From an uncultured Alistipes sp. (GTDB lineage Bacteria > Bacteroidota > Bacteroidia > Bacteroidales > Rikenellaceae): DNA of 36,385 nucleotides. The stretch covers positions 1 through 36,385 of the forward strand of contig CALBKP010000008.1 of the NCBI GenBank assembly GCA_937895825.1, given 5' to 3'. Positions 7,576 to 16,556 of the stretch are shown one piece after another. Both the position numbers and the translations under genes were made by a program. Each line of letters opens with the position of its first letter. Position 1 is the stretch's first letter. Below the pieces are notes generated by a model. It was not told the origin of the DNA, made no database searches, and saw only the letters and a list, made by a program, of their open reading frames with translations.

Positions 7576-8720
7576 GATTCCAAGATATTATAGGTCACGA
7601 TGAGCTAAAACGCCGCCTCGTCCAGCAGGTAGACGCTGGGCGTGTGAGCCATGCGCAGTTGTTTACAGGCGATGCAGGCTACGGCACGCTGCCATTAGCA
7701 TTGGCATACGTTCAGTATCTCTTCTGCCCCAACCGCCACATGGGCGACTCGTGCGGTGAGTGCCCCTCGTGCCGACAGATTTCGGACCTTGCACACCCCG
7801 ACCTACACTGGGTATTTCCTGTGAACAAGCGCGAGAAAAAGAGCGGTGAGGCCGTGGTAAGCGACCTCTTCCTCGACAAGTGGCGAGAGATATGGCATGA
7901 AAAGGGTGGTATTTTCTCGGCCGACGAGTGGTACTCGATGCTCGATCTTGGCAAGACGATGAAGGGACTCATCACGGCCAAGGAGTCGGAGGAGATAATC
8001 CGCAAGTTGCAATTTAAGAGCTTCTCGTCGCCATATAAGGCGATGATCATCTGGCTTCCCGAGACGATGAACCAGGAGGCAGCAAATAAGATACTCAAAA
8101 TCTTGGAGGAACCATGGGATAAGACGCTCTTTATCCTTGTGTCGGAGCACCCCGAGCTACTGTTGCAGACCATCACGTCGCGCACACAGGAGGTATCTGT
8201 GGGACGTATCGACATACCGACGCTCGAGCGCGTAGCACTCGCCGAGGGCAAGGGCGAGGCCGAGGCTCTTAATATGGCTCGCTTGGCAGATGGCTCGATA
8301 ATAGAGCTACGCGAACTTATGCGTGGCGAGACGGACGAGAGCCGCGCACAGTCGTTTGAGCTATTTACGCGCCTTATGCGCCTTGGTTATAACGACAAGC
8401 ACCTCGAGCTTTTTGAGTGGGCTGACGATATGACAGCCCTCACGCGCGAAGGGCAGCGACAGTTCTTCCTCCATTCAGTACGCCTGCTGCGCGAGAGCTA
8501 TATGCTTCACGCAGGCCTCGGATCGATAAGCTACCTCTGGGGCGAGGAGGAGAAATTCTGCCGTAACTTCGCCCCCTATATCGGCAACCAGAACATCGAA
8601 GTTTTGGTCGAGGAGATTGAGCGTGCAATGACCCAGATCATGCAGAATGGTTCACCGCGCATTATATTCACACACTTCGCACTCGCCGTGTCGAAGCAGA
8701 TAAACCGATTGCAACGATGA
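7572..8720 (+). CDS. holB: DNA polymerase III clamp-loader delta' subunit
   Basis: A 382-residue AAA+ protein of the clamp-loader complex that opens the beta clamp at the replication fork. The N-terminus (FQDIIGHDELKRRL) and the following HAQLFTGDAGYGTLPLALAY show a degenerate P-loop lacking the nucleotide-binding Lys, as expected for delta', which does not hydrolyse ATP. A four-cysteine zinc module follows (CPNRHMGDSCGECPSC, about 52-67), then HPDLHWVFPV. The ILKILEEPWDKTLFIL helix and the sensor region with TSRTQ (normally SRC or SRTQ) are present. It overlaps the flippase and folK by 4 bases at each end, giving tight coupling. Confidence 0.93.
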   Translation: MRFQDIIGHDELKRRLVQQVDAGRVSHAQLFTGDAGYGTLPLALAYVQYLFCPNRHMGDSCGECPSCRQISDLAHPDLHWVFPVNKREKKSGEAVVSDLFLDKWREIWHEKGGIFSADEWYSMLDLGKTMKGLITAKESEEIIRKLQFKSFSSPYKAMIIWLPETMNQEAANKILKILEEPWDKTLFILVSEHPELLLQTITSRTQEVSVGRIDIPTLERVALAEGKGEAEALNMARLADGSIIELRELMRGETDESRAQSFELFTRLMRLGYNDKHLELFEWADDMTALTREGQRQFFLHSVRLLRESYMLHAGLGSISYLWGEEEKFCRNFAPYIGNQNIEVLVEEIERAMTQIMQNGSPRIIFTHFALAVSKQINRLQR

Positions 8721-9232
8721 TGGGCTGGCAAGATAAGCGCGGAGAGAGGGAGGTTGTGCTGCTCTTTGGCTCGAATGACGCAGAGGCAGAGCGCATCGTT
8801 GGCGAGGCTGTGGAGATTGTTGCAGCGAGCATTGGCCGAATAGAGCGAGTATCGCAGGTGTATCGCAGCGAGGCCTACGGCTTTAGCTCCGACAGCGAGT
8901 TTGTAAACCGCGCGGCGGTAGTACGAACGGGACTTAATGCCTACGAGGTGTTGCGCCGCATAAACCTTATTGAGGCGATGCTTGGCCGCGACCGTGGCGA
9001 GGAGCAGGCCGTGCGTGAGGCTCGTGGCGAGCGTTATGCTTCGCGACCGATAGATATTGACATAATTTTCTACGGCACAGAGACGTTTGATGACAGTAGG
9101 CTTACGATACCCTACCATTTCCTCGCCGAACGTGGCTATGCACTACGCCCCGTGGCCGAGGTGGTGCCCGACTTCCGTCACCCGGTACTTAGGCTAACAC
9201 CAAAGGAGATGCTTAACAATATAGAGATTTAG
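8717..9232 (+). CDS. folK: 6-hydroxymethyl-7,8-dihydropterin pyrophosphokinase
   Basis: A 171-residue HPPK, which transfers pyrophosphate from ATP to 6-hydroxymethyl-dihydropterin in folate synthesis. Family signatures are visible: LLFGSND near the start, SQVYRSEAYGF (about 46-56), FVNRAAVVRT, then the magnesium-binding stretch RPIDIDIIFYG (about 111-121) and the closing IPYHFLAERGYALRPVAEVVPDFRHP. ATG at 8717 or 8720 are both possible and differ by one residue. It overlaps holB by 4 bases. No other folate gene is in the window. Confidence 0.95.
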   Translation: MMGWQDKRGEREVVLLFGSNDAEAERIVGEAVEIVAASIGRIERVSQVYRSEAYGFSSDSEFVNRAAVVRTGLNAYEVLRRINLIEAMLGRDRGEEQAVREARGERYASRPIDIDIIFYGTETFDDSRLTIPYHFLAERGYALRPVAEVVPDFRHPVLRLTPKEMLNNIEI

Positions 9233-9242
9233 CACTTTGATT

Positions 9243-9815
9243 ATGAAGAGGATAACATACATATTCGCATTAGCAGTGGCGATTATCGCCTTTGTTGGCT
9301 GCTTCAAGGATGAGAAGCAGGGGACAAGGATGTGCATCGCGCTATATTCGCAAAACGTGGCGGAGGATCCCATCCTCAAGACCACGTCGGACATCGAGGG
9401 CTACGCCTTCAAGGTGCCGAAAGGCAGCAAGTGGGAGGTGTCGTCGTGGGAGGATGCCTTAGCACACTGCATAACAAACGTAGACCGTCCTGCAGAGCAG
9501 CTCACCGAGCCCGAGATTATGGCTATCTACGACCCCGAAGCGGAATTTCAACTTACATTCGAGCTTTGGGCGCACTATACCTTCATGGTCATCGTGGATA
9601 AGACCAATAAGATATACGCCACACGCTTCTATGAGACACCGATGAACCTGCCGTCGATGAATACCCATCTACACATCTACGCATGGCGTAAGACGGGCAC
9701 GGCAAATGGTTGGGATGTGATAAACCCCTTCCCCGATGAGGTGCGCGAGCCTCTTGTTCCGCAGGAGCCCGAGCCCGATGATGGCAGCGACACGGAGAGT
9801 GAACCCGAAGCATAA
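9243..9815 (+). CDS. Putative lipoprotein of unknown function
   Basis: A 190-residue protein with a lipoprotein signal: MKRITYIF, a hydrophobic stretch and FVGC with the lipid-acceptor Cys at residue 20. The mature part is mostly polar with a WELWAHYTF-like beta segment (FELWAHYTFMVIVDKTNKIYA, about 116-135), a central GYAFKVPKGSKW motif, and an acidic C-terminal tail rich in Glu, Pro and Asp. I do not recognise a named family. It starts 10 bases after folK (ATG 9243 chosen over TTG 9237) and is followed by two more envelope proteins, so a role in the periplasm or outer membrane is inferred from context and signal only. Confidence 0.75.
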   Translation: MKRITYIFALAVAIIAFVGCFKDEKQGTRMCIALYSQNVAEDPILKTTSDIEGYAFKVPKGSKWEVSSWEDALAHCITNVDRPAEQLTEPEIMAIYDPEAEFQLTFELWAHYTFMVIVDKTNKIYATRFYETPMNLPSMNTHLHIYAWRKTGTANGWDVINPFPDEVREPLVPQEPEPDDGSDTESEPEA

Positions 9816-9846
9816 TGAGCCTAAACATTAGGAATCAAAGATAGAG

Positions 9847-11970
9847 ATGAAACAGAGAAAAAGCATAGCTAAGAGTATAGCATCGACACTATCGGTAGCC
9901 ATAGTCCTGCTCTTCGGAGCTGCACTGCTGACGAAGTGTGCGTCGACGATGACACCCACGGGTGGCCCAAAGGATACGTTGCCACCAGTAATCGTCTATA
10001 TGAACCCCGACAACTTCACCACAAATATCGACACGCTACATCCGCCAAAGATATACGTAGAGTTCAACGAGTATGTGCAGATCAAGGATCAGCAGAAGGA
10101 GCTCTATACATCGCCCGCGATGAAGAAGAAACCCTCGGTGGCACGTCGTGGTCGTGGTATCATTGTGACGATAAAGGATACGTTGCGTCCGAATACGACA
10201 TACGCCATAAACTTCGGTTCGTCGATACAGGACAACAACGAGTCTAACCCGCTGCACTCTATGCGCTACGTATTCTCTACGGGCGATGAGATCGACTCGA
10301 TGTATATGTCGGGCTATACGGCCGACTCGTACAAGGCCGACTCGGTAAGTAAGTCGTTCATCTACTTCTTCATAGCCGACTCTGTTGAGCGACCCACAGA
10401 TTGGGACTCGACGATGTTTAAGTATAAGCCGCAGGTGATCGCCCGTGCCGAGAAGAACGGCATCTTCATCGCACAGAACCTTAAACCAGTGGATTATCGT
10501 ATCTACGCCTTTGAGGATACGAATAACAACATGGAGTATGAGCCGTCAGTAGACCAGATAGGCTTCCTCGACACCACGTACAACCCCTTGACGATGCCAG
10601 GCTTTACCATCTGGTTCGACTCGCTACGCCACTACCCCTCGGCCGAGCCACAGCTATACTTCCGTATGTTTATGGATCGTAAGTTTGCGCGCCACACGCT
10701 GAGCGGCCATGAGCGACTCAACCGCCACAAGGCGATGCTCTACTTCGGGGCACCAAACCCCGATGTTCGTAGCATCGTATTCGACTCGATACCTGCGGAC
10801 AAGGTGGTATACGACCCACAGAATGCAAATAAGGATACTGTTGCTCTATGGTTTGACGTAGCTCCCGAGGAACTGCCCGACACCATCAAGGGTACGATTA
10901 CCTATATGAAGCATGACTCGGTGAGCAATCTCGTAGAGTCGACCGACAAGCTGCGTCTTGCGTGGGTGAAGGTAGAGACCAAGGAGGAGCGCGAAGAGCG
11001 CGAGAAGCTCGAAAAGGAGCGCGAGAAGGCCGAGAAGTCTGGTCAAGAGTGGGTAGAGCCCGAGAAGCCCAACCCCTTCAAGTTAAACATCCCCTCGTCG
11101 GGAGACTTCCACAAGGATAAGCACGTGGACCTCGAGTTCGACTTCCCGCTCACAAAGTTTGACTCAACGGCTATATCGCTCACGATGACAACGGAGGAGA
11201 TTACCGAGCCACAGCAGGTGGAGTTCCACTTCGTGCAGGATACGCTGAATCGTCGTAAGTATCAGCTACGTGCCGAGTGGCAGCCTAAGGCTAAGTATGA
11301 GCTCGTGATGCCCGCAGGCGTGTTTGCCAACGTAGCACAGGAGCAGAACGACACGATAAAGTGCTCGTACACAGGTGCTGACCCCGAGAAGTTTGCCATC
11401 GTAAACGTAAACGTCAAGAGCTCTCGCCCCGATGTACGTTACATCCTTCAGCTGACAAATGCTCAGGGTAAGACACAGAAGGAGATACGCAACGCCACAG
11501 CGGGACTCTACAAGTTGGAGTTCGTGTCGCCAGGCGACGTGATGCTCCGCGTGGTGGAGGATATGAACGGCAATGGTAAGTGGGACTCGGGAGACATGGT
11601 GCTTATGCGCCAACCCGAGCGCACCGAGATATTCAAGAACGAGGAGGGCTTAGAGACGCTGACAACGAAAGAGAATTGGGAGTTCGACCTCGATGTCGAC
11701 ATGGATGTTCTCTTTGCGCCAGTGACGATGGAGTCGGTAATCAAGATGCTCAACGACCGTGAGGATGAGCGCCTTAAGAAGCTCGCCGAGGATGAGGCCA
11801 AGAAGCGTAAGGAGAATGCCAACAAGGGTAATAACCAGAACTCGGGCATGGGCTTTGGTGGCCTCGGCGGCATGGGCGGCGGAGGAGGTCTCGGTGGCAT
11901 GGGCGGCGGCATGGGCGGCGGACGCTCAACAGGAGGCCTGAATAGTGGTAGTCAATCATTCGGTAGATAG
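9847..11970 (+). CDS. SbsA-type Ig-like domain lipoprotein with Gly/Met-rich tail
   Basis: A 707-residue protein with an N-terminal hydrophobic signal ending in LLTKC (Cys31), then the motif TPTGGPKDTLPP, which marks a large Bacteroidetes lipoprotein family with a bacterial Ig-like (Big_5/SbsA) domain (about 45-150, with YVEFNEYVQIKD and LRPNTTYAINFG). A second prealbumin-like region (about 180-235, with YRIYAFEDTNNNMEYEP) and a Lys/Glu-rich segment (about 375-400) follow. The last ~42 residues are almost only Gly, Met, Leu and Ser. The Lys directly before the lipobox Cys is unusual. It is followed by an outer-membrane barrel gene 2 bases later. Its role is unknown; gliding or secretion links reported for some relatives are not shown here. 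Confidence 0.83.
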   Translation: MKQRKSIAKSIASTLSVAIVLLFGAALLTKCASTMTPTGGPKDTLPPVIVYMNPDNFTTNIDTLHPPKIYVEFNEYVQIKDQQKELYTSPAMKKKPSVARRGRGIIVTIKDTLRPNTTYAINFGSSIQDNNESNPLHSMRYVFSTGDEIDSMYMSGYTADSYKADSVSKSFIYFFIADSVERPTDWDSTMFKYKPQVIARAEKNGIFIAQNLKPVDYRIYAFEDTNNNMEYEPSVDQIGFLDTTYNPLTMPGFTIWFDSLRHYPSAEPQLYFRMFMDRKFARHTLSGHERLNRHKAMLYFGAPNPDVRSIVFDSIPADKVVYDPQNANKDTVALWFDVAPEELPDTIKGTITYMKHDSVSNLVESTDKLRLAWVKVETKEEREEREKLEKEREKAEKSGQEWVEPEKPNPFKLNIPSSGDFHKDKHVDLEFDFPLTKFDSTAISLTMTTEEITEPQQVEFHFVQDTLNRRKYQLRAEWQPKAKYELVMPAGVFANVAQEQNDTIKCSYTGADPEKFAIVNVNVKSSRPDVRYILQLTNAQGKTQKEIRNATAGLYKLEFVSPGDVMLRVVEDMNGNGKWDSGDMVLMRQPERTEIFKNEEGLETLTTKENWEFDLDVDMDVLFAPVTMESVIKMLNDREDERLKKLAEDEAKKRKENANKGNNQNSGMGFGGLGGMGGGGGLGGMGGGMGGGRSTGGLNSGSQSFGR

Positions 11971-11972
11971 TT

Positions 11973-12872
11973 ATGAGAACAGCATATAACGGACTTTTGG
12001 CAATAGCCATGGTGGCACTCTTTGTTGTGATGCTACCCACGAAAAGCGTGGCACAGCATACTCTGACACTCACAGGCGGTACGGGCGTGGCAACAGCACG
12101 CTTCTACCCCTCGGAGGAGACTAAGTGGATGTGGGGATCAGAGACATTCGGCCTGTCGTGGCGTTTTTATAGTGAAAAACCCCGCTTTGTGGGTGCTGTG
12201 GGTGTCGATCTCGAGTACCTTGAGCGCGGCTTCAACTTGGGATATACCTATACCTCGGAGTTTGTGGGTGAGGGTGGCAACCGCAAGGAGATACGTCACT
12301 ACCAGTTCTACAACCGCAAGATTAACTCGGTGATGCTACCGCTGGTGTGGCAGCCACACGTCTACGCCGCAAGAAACCGATTGAGAATATTTCTGGAGGC
12401 CGCGTTTGTGCTCTCGTACAACATATCGTCGCACTACAGCTACGAGAACGACCGCTACCCTGCTGGCAAGTACGAATGGAAGGTGCCACGCGACAACCGC
12501 TTCGGCTATGGCCTCTCTGCCGGCTTAGGCTTTGCGGTGCTTGTGCATCAGGTAGAGATAGGCTTCAAGGCAAAGTATAACTTCGGCTACTCCGACATCC
12601 TAAAAAACCGAAACAAATACTACTCGAGTTCAACTGATGGCCGCGAAAACCCATTCTACTACACCCCATTGCGCTCGCCACTGGACAATATAAACGTGAT
12701 GCTGACGGTCGGTTGGCGATTCAACAAGCGTGGCTTCGACGAGTGGTTCGTAGTTCGCAAGAAGAAGGAGAAGAAGCTCGACGAATTTAACTTCTCGGCA
12801 CAGACGGGCGCTAACACTGGCTCGGGATCTAACTCCGGTTCACGAGGCATGCAGGGCTCAGGACGACGATAA
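11973..12872 (+). CDS. Outer-membrane beta-barrel protein
   Basis: A 299-residue protein with a signal peptide (residues 1-27, ending SVAQ) and alternating hydrophobic/aromatic strands throughout (for example GLSWRFYSEKP, AVGVDLEYLERGFNLGY, FGYGLSAGLGFAVLV, VEIGFKAKYNFGYSDIL, VMLTVGWRFN), typical of a PorT-like or OmpA-type eight- to ten-strand barrel. The final strand does not end the protein: about 40 charged and then Gly/Ser-rich residues follow (SGSNSGSRGMQGSGRR). It starts 2 bases after the Ig-like lipoprotein, which has its own Gly-rich tail, suggesting the two work together. No function is assigned. Confidence 0.78.
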   Translation: MRTAYNGLLAIAMVALFVVMLPTKSVAQHTLTLTGGTGVATARFYPSEETKWMWGSETFGLSWRFYSEKPRFVGAVGVDLEYLERGFNLGYTYTSEFVGEGGNRKEIRHYQFYNRKINSVMLPLVWQPHVYAARNRLRIFLEAAFVLSYNISSHYSYENDRYPAGKYEWKVPRDNRFGYGLSAGLGFAVLVHQVEIGFKAKYNFGYSDILKNRNKYYSSSTDGRENPFYYTPLRSPLDNINVMLTVGWRFNKRGFDEWFVVRKKKEKKLDEFNFSAQTGANTGSGSNSGSRGMQGSGRR

Positions 12873-12906
12873 CAGATTGACGATATAACGATAAAAACTT
12901 AACAAT

Positions 12907-13242
12907 ATGGACTCAACAAGACAACAGAAGATAGCGCGACAGATTCAGCGCGACATTGCCGAGATTCTACAAAAGGATCTCGCCGACACTATCCGTGGCA
13001 AGCTCGTGACGGTGACCACCGTGCGCGTATCGCCTGACTTGGCATACGCAAAGATATACATCAGCGTATTTCCCTTCGACCAGAGCGAGGCTATGCTCGA
13101 GGCGATAAAGGAGAAGGCATGGCTTGTACGTAAACTCCTCGGTGCGCGCATACGCAACCAGCTTAAGATTGTCCCCGAGTTGGAGTTCTTCATCGACGAC
13201 TCGCTTGAGTATATCGAGAATATAGACAACCTACTCAAGTAA
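12907..13242 (+). CDS. rbfA: 30S ribosome-binding factor A
   Basis: A 111-residue KH-fold protein that helps mature the 5' end of 16S rRNA and supports growth in the cold. The family pattern runs the whole length: RQQKIARQIQRDIAEIL at the start, VTTVRVSPDLAYAKIYISVF (about 38-57) in the middle, and VRKLLGARIRNQLKIVPELEFFIDDS (about 75-100) near the end. Length is typical. It lies 34 bases after the barrel gene and 23 before a LolC/E-like permease, a pairing I recall from other Bacteroidetes. Confidence 0.95.
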   Translation: MDSTRQQKIARQIQRDIAEILQKDLADTIRGKLVTVTTVRVSPDLAYAKIYISVFPFDQSEAMLEAIKEKAWLVRKLLGARIRNQLKIVPELEFFIDDSLEYIENIDNLLK

Positions 13243-13265
13243 CAAGCCATCGGAGGCGGAGGTCT

Positions 13266-14462
13266 ATGATGCTCTGGAGTACGTTTGCACGCCGCTATAT
13301 GTTCTCACCGAAGTCACACTCGGTGATCAACATCATTGCATTCGTGAGCTTGATTGCCGTAGCCGTGCCTACGGCCGCAATGGTTATACTCCTGGCGATG
13401 TTCGCTGGCCTTACTGGCACCATCGACGACCTGACGAAGATAACCGATGCCGACATAGAGGTTGTTGCCAAGCGCGGTGGCACGTACAAGTGTGAGGAGA
13501 TAGCGCGCGATGCCATAGCCGAGATAGAGGGCGTGGAACATGTTGCCTCATACTTGGAGCAGAGCGTGATAGCTTCGGCGACGGGACGACGTGTGCCCAT
13601 GGCCGTTCGAGGTGTAGATTCATGTTACTTTAACGTCGTACCACTCGACGAACACCTCCTCAGAGGCGATGTGTCGGTGATAGCAACGGGTGACATGATC
13701 CTTGGAGCATCGCTTGCATCGTCACTTGCGGCCTATGGCTTAGGTACCGAGATAGAACTTTATGCATTGAACCGCAAGCAGATATCTACGCTACTGCCGA
13801 TGAGTGGCATATCGCGCATGACAACACGTCTGGGGGGCGTGGTCAGTGCCAACGCCGACATAAACGGCTCGTTGGCTCTTGCCGACCTCGAACATATACA
13901 ACAATTGTTAAACTACCGAGGGAGCATCTCGGCATTGGCCGTTGGACTGAAGCCCGATGCCAACATTAAGGAGGTGGAGCGTGGCATCGAAGAGGTCGTT
14001 GGCGAGAGGTTCGATGTGATTACTCGCGACGAGCAGAACGCCTCTATGAATGCGATACTTAGGATGGAGAAGTTTACGATACTACTCATCGGACTACTAA
14101 TAATTCTGGTTGCCACATTTTCGATAGTGGGCTCGGTAATCATGCTCATCACCGAGAAGCAGAACGACATACACACCCTGAGGGCGATGGGTGCGAATGA
14201 CAAGCTTATACACCACATCTTCGTTGGCGAGGGTGCTCTGTTGACGCTCACAGGCGTTATGTTCGGCACGATCATAGGCATAGGATTTGCCCTCGCACAG
14301 CAACATTTCGGCTGGGTGAAAATCCCTGGCGGAGGCATGTTGGAGAGCTACCCCGTAAGGCTCATAGCGACAGATGTTATGCTTGTTGTTGCCATAGCCT
14401 TGGTGATGGGATGGGTGGTGTCGCACCTCACGGTAAAGGCTAAACTTAAAAGACACATATAA
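13266..14462 (+). CDS. LolC/LolE-family ABC transporter permease
   Basis: A 398-residue membrane protein with the MacB/LolE architecture: one N-terminal helix (about 22-47, INIIAFVSLIAVAVPTAAMVILL), a large periplasmic domain (about 50-270) and three C-terminal helices forming the FtsX domain (about 275-390). Motifs include the start FARRYMFSPKSHSVINIIAF, a segment like those of lipoprotein-sorting permeases, and ITEKQNDIHTLRAMGA before the third helix. This family extracts lipoproteins from the inner membrane for transport to the outer membrane. The ATPase partner (LolD) is not in the window. Two ATG codons in tandem start it. Nearby lipoprotein genes fit but do not prove the role. Confidence 0.88.
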   Translation: MMLWSTFARRYMFSPKSHSVINIIAFVSLIAVAVPTAAMVILLAMFAGLTGTIDDLTKITDADIEVVAKRGGTYKCEEIARDAIAEIEGVEHVASYLEQSVIASATGRRVPMAVRGVDSCYFNVVPLDEHLLRGDVSVIATGDMILGASLASSLAAYGLGTEIELYALNRKQISTLLPMSGISRMTTRLGGVVSANADINGSLALADLEHIQQLLNYRGSISALAVGLKPDANIKEVERGIEEVVGERFDVITRDEQNASMNAILRMEKFTILLIGLLIILVATFSIVGSVIMLITEKQNDIHTLRAMGANDKLIHHIFVGEGALLTLTGVMFGTIIGIGFALAQQHFGWVKIPGGGMLESYPVRLIATDVMLVVAIALVMGWVVSHLTVKAKLKRHI

Positions 14463-14466
14463 ACGT

Positions 14467-15381
14467 ATGAAGATATATAGATGCATAATCGTTGCCGCGG
14501 TAGCACTCCTTGCAGCCGTAGGATGCTCAGGCCCCAAGGTGATACCAGACAAGGAGCTGGTAAAGATATTCCACGATGCCTACGTAGCCAATGCATACAT
14601 GGGGGAACAGTCAATCCGCGAGGACTCATTATATATATATGAGCCGATATTCAACCGCTATGGATATACGATGGATGACTTGCAGCATACGCTCATGACC
14701 TTCACCGAGCGTAAGAGTGCCATGCTCAGCGACATCATGAGCGAGGTATATCGCACGCTCGATGCCGAGTCACGCGCCGAGGCTGCAAAGATGGTTGTGC
14801 TCGATACCATAGACAACCTCGCAAAACGTACATATACACGCACGATATATGCCGATTCGCTGATACGTGTGAAGCGCATGCGCGACACCACAAAGCTGCG
14901 CATAACGATTGATGACCTCGTGCCTGGCGAGTACACCGTATCGTTCGACTACCTCATCGACACACTCGACGAGAACCGCAACTCGCGCGTAGAGGCTTAC
15001 ATCGAGCGACGCTACGACTCGACTCAGGTGATGCGCCATACGCTGATGCTGAGCCGCTATCGTGAGGCCAAATACTCACGTAAGTTTACCGTGGACACCT
15101 CGCACAAGCTGCTATATATAAATATGTTCTACCACCCACAGAACGAGGAGTCTGCACAGCCCGACATCACCATCAAGAACTTCAAGGTGGTGCGCGTGCT
15201 ACCTACGGAGGTGTCGGTAGATAGCCTCTACCACAACCAGCTAAACATCCAGATTATCAACCACAAGATGATGACTGGCTTTACGGCCGACACGGTTCGT
15301 GTGGTAGAGCCAACGATGGAGCTTAATGATAGTACAGAACATAATGAGCAGAAGGATAGCATCGCACTATGCGCTAATTGA
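14467..15381 (+). CDS. DUF4296-type lipoprotein
   Basis: A 304-residue lipoprotein: signal MKIYRCIIVAAVALLAAVGC with Cys20, followed by VIPDKELVKIFHDAYVANAY and the helical segment YEPIFNRYGYTMDDLQHTL, which match the Bacteroidetes DUF4296 domain (about 25-110). The remaining two thirds are predicted beta-rich, with YTVSFDYLIDTLDENRNSRVEAYIER around 157-182, and hold no family I can name. It starts 4 bases after the LolC/E-like permease. Its 3' end overlaps the start of the next gene by 38 bases in another frame. Function unknown. Confidence 0.82.
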   Translation: MKIYRCIIVAAVALLAAVGCSGPKVIPDKELVKIFHDAYVANAYMGEQSIREDSLYIYEPIFNRYGYTMDDLQHTLMTFTERKSAMLSDIMSEVYRTLDAESRAEAAKMVVLDTIDNLAKRTYTRTIYADSLIRVKRMRDTTKLRITIDDLVPGEYTVSFDYLIDTLDENRNSRVEAYIERRYDSTQVMRHTLMLSRYREAKYSRKFTVDTSHKLLYINMFYHPQNEESAQPDITIKNFKVVRVLPTEVSVDSLYHNQLNIQIINHKMMTGFTADTVRVVEPTMELNDSTEHNEQKDSIALCAN

Positions 15382-16477
15382 TGGTGAGCTTCAACGCGAC
15401 ATCGTTGTCGAGGTAGATGCGAGTGGCCAGATAACGGCCATTGAACGTTGTACGTCGATAGATAACCGTGCGAGCGTGGAGTTCTACCCTGGTATACTGA
15501 TACCGGGAATGGTCAATGCGCACAGCCACCTTGAGCTTGCATATCTCCGTGGTGCCATAGCCGAAGATACGGGCTTCGCAGGCTTTGCCCGCGCCATAGG
15601 TCAGGTGAGGGGAAACTACACCACGGAGGAGCGCAGGAGAGCAGCAGCCTCTGCCGATGCCTTGATGTGGGAGGAGGGCGTGCAGGCGGTAGTGGACATT
15701 GCCAACGATGACCTCGTGATGGATATTAAGGAGCGGTCGCAGATAGAGTACCACACGATGTTCGAGTTCTTCGGCATAAACAATACCAATGTAGAGGAAC
15801 TCAACGCATTAGCAGCACAATATGCGAACGCCTCGGTAACGCCACACTCGACATACTCGGTGAGTGATGCTCCATTTAAGGCGATTGCCGATGGTAGCAC
15901 AGCACCCCTATCATTGCACTTTCTCGAATCGGATGATGAAGAGGCTCTATACCACCGCGCAGGGTCACTATGGGCGTGGTACGAACGTATGGGCTGGAGA
16001 TGCGATTTTCTGCACTATGGCTCGCCTGCAGAGCGCATCACGGAGAGTATTGCTCCAGAATACAGTTTGTTTCTCGTACATGCTACGCGCGCAACAGAGA
16101 GGGATATACAGACAATAGACCACCACTTCACAACACGCCCCACGTGGGTACTATGTCCCGAGTCAAATAGGTATATTTCACGACTTATGCCTCCGATAGA
16201 TCTACTCCGTTCAATGGGGTGTAAGATAGCCATCGGCACCGACTCGTTGGCCTCGGCACGCCACCTGTCGATGGTTGATAACATGCGACAATTAGGCGAT
16301 ATTCCCCTCAACGAGCTACTCACATACGCTACGATAAATGGTGCCATCGCACTCGGATTAGAGGCAGAGATTGGCTCGATAGAAGTCGGGAAAAGGCCAG
16401 GACTTGTCGTAATTCAGAACACCGACTTAAGTACATTAAGACTCACAGAGGAGAGCTATTCACGCCGCATATTATAG
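15344..16477 (+). CDS. Amidohydrolase-family protein, aminofutalosine/adenosine-type deaminase-like
   Basis: A 377-residue metal-dependent hydrolase. The metal site pattern of the amidohydrolase superfamily is complete: H-x-H in VNAHSHLELAYL (about 60-71), a later His in LHFLES (about 190), a His in FLVHATRATE (about 240) and the Asp in IGTDSLAS (about 287). The SLAS after the Asp and the HSHLEL motif resemble 5-methylthioadenosine/aminofutalosine deaminases (TrzN/SsnA branch), so deamination of a purine derivative, for example in the futalosine menaquinone route, is a reasonable guess only. I chose ATG 15344 because homologs begin near the SRRIASHYAL segment; ATG 15326 is the alternative. 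It is the last gene of the run, 54 bases before a terminator. Confidence 0.82.
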   Translation: MSRRIASHYALIDGELQRDIVVEVDASGQITAIERCTSIDNRASVEFYPGILIPGMVNAHSHLELAYLRGAIAEDTGFAGFARAIGQVRGNYTTEERRRAAASADALMWEEGVQAVVDIANDDLVMDIKERSQIEYHTMFEFFGINNTNVEELNALAAQYANASVTPHSTYSVSDAPFKAIADGSTAPLSLHFLESDDEEALYHRAGSLWAWYERMGWRCDFLHYGSPAERITESIAPEYSLFLVHATRATERDIQTIDHHFTTRPTWVLCPESNRYISRLMPPIDLLRSMGCKIAIGTDSLASARHLSMVDNMRQLGDIPLNELLTYATINGAIALGLEAEIGSIEVGKRPGLVVIQNTDLSTLRLTEESYSRRIL

Positions 16478-16530
16478 AGGTATTATTAGTTCTCATATTT
16501 ACCATTTTTGTCAATTTAAGCATAACATAG

Positions 16531-16556
16531 ATCGTCCAATAGTGGGCGATTTTTTA
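16531..16556 (+). terminator. Rho-independent terminator after the amidohydrolase
   Basis: ATCGTCC (16531-16537) pairs with GGGCGAT (16544-16550) over a 6-base loop, with one G-T pair, followed directly by a T run (16550-16555). It ends the run that begins at the flippase and insulates the capsule locus. Confidence 0.8.

Noticed and set aside
7650..7700. Degenerate P-loop in HolB as gene damage
   Set aside because: Delta' subunits normally lack a working Walker A motif.
11508..11912. Long minus-strand frame rich in Pro/Met opposite the Gly-rich tail
   Set aside because: It is the complement of the low-complexity coding repeat, with no start context or family.
13913..14338. 141-codon minus-strand frame inside the LolC/E-like gene
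   Set aside because: A shadow of a well-supported membrane protein gene; Ser/Met-rich composition typical of antisense frames.
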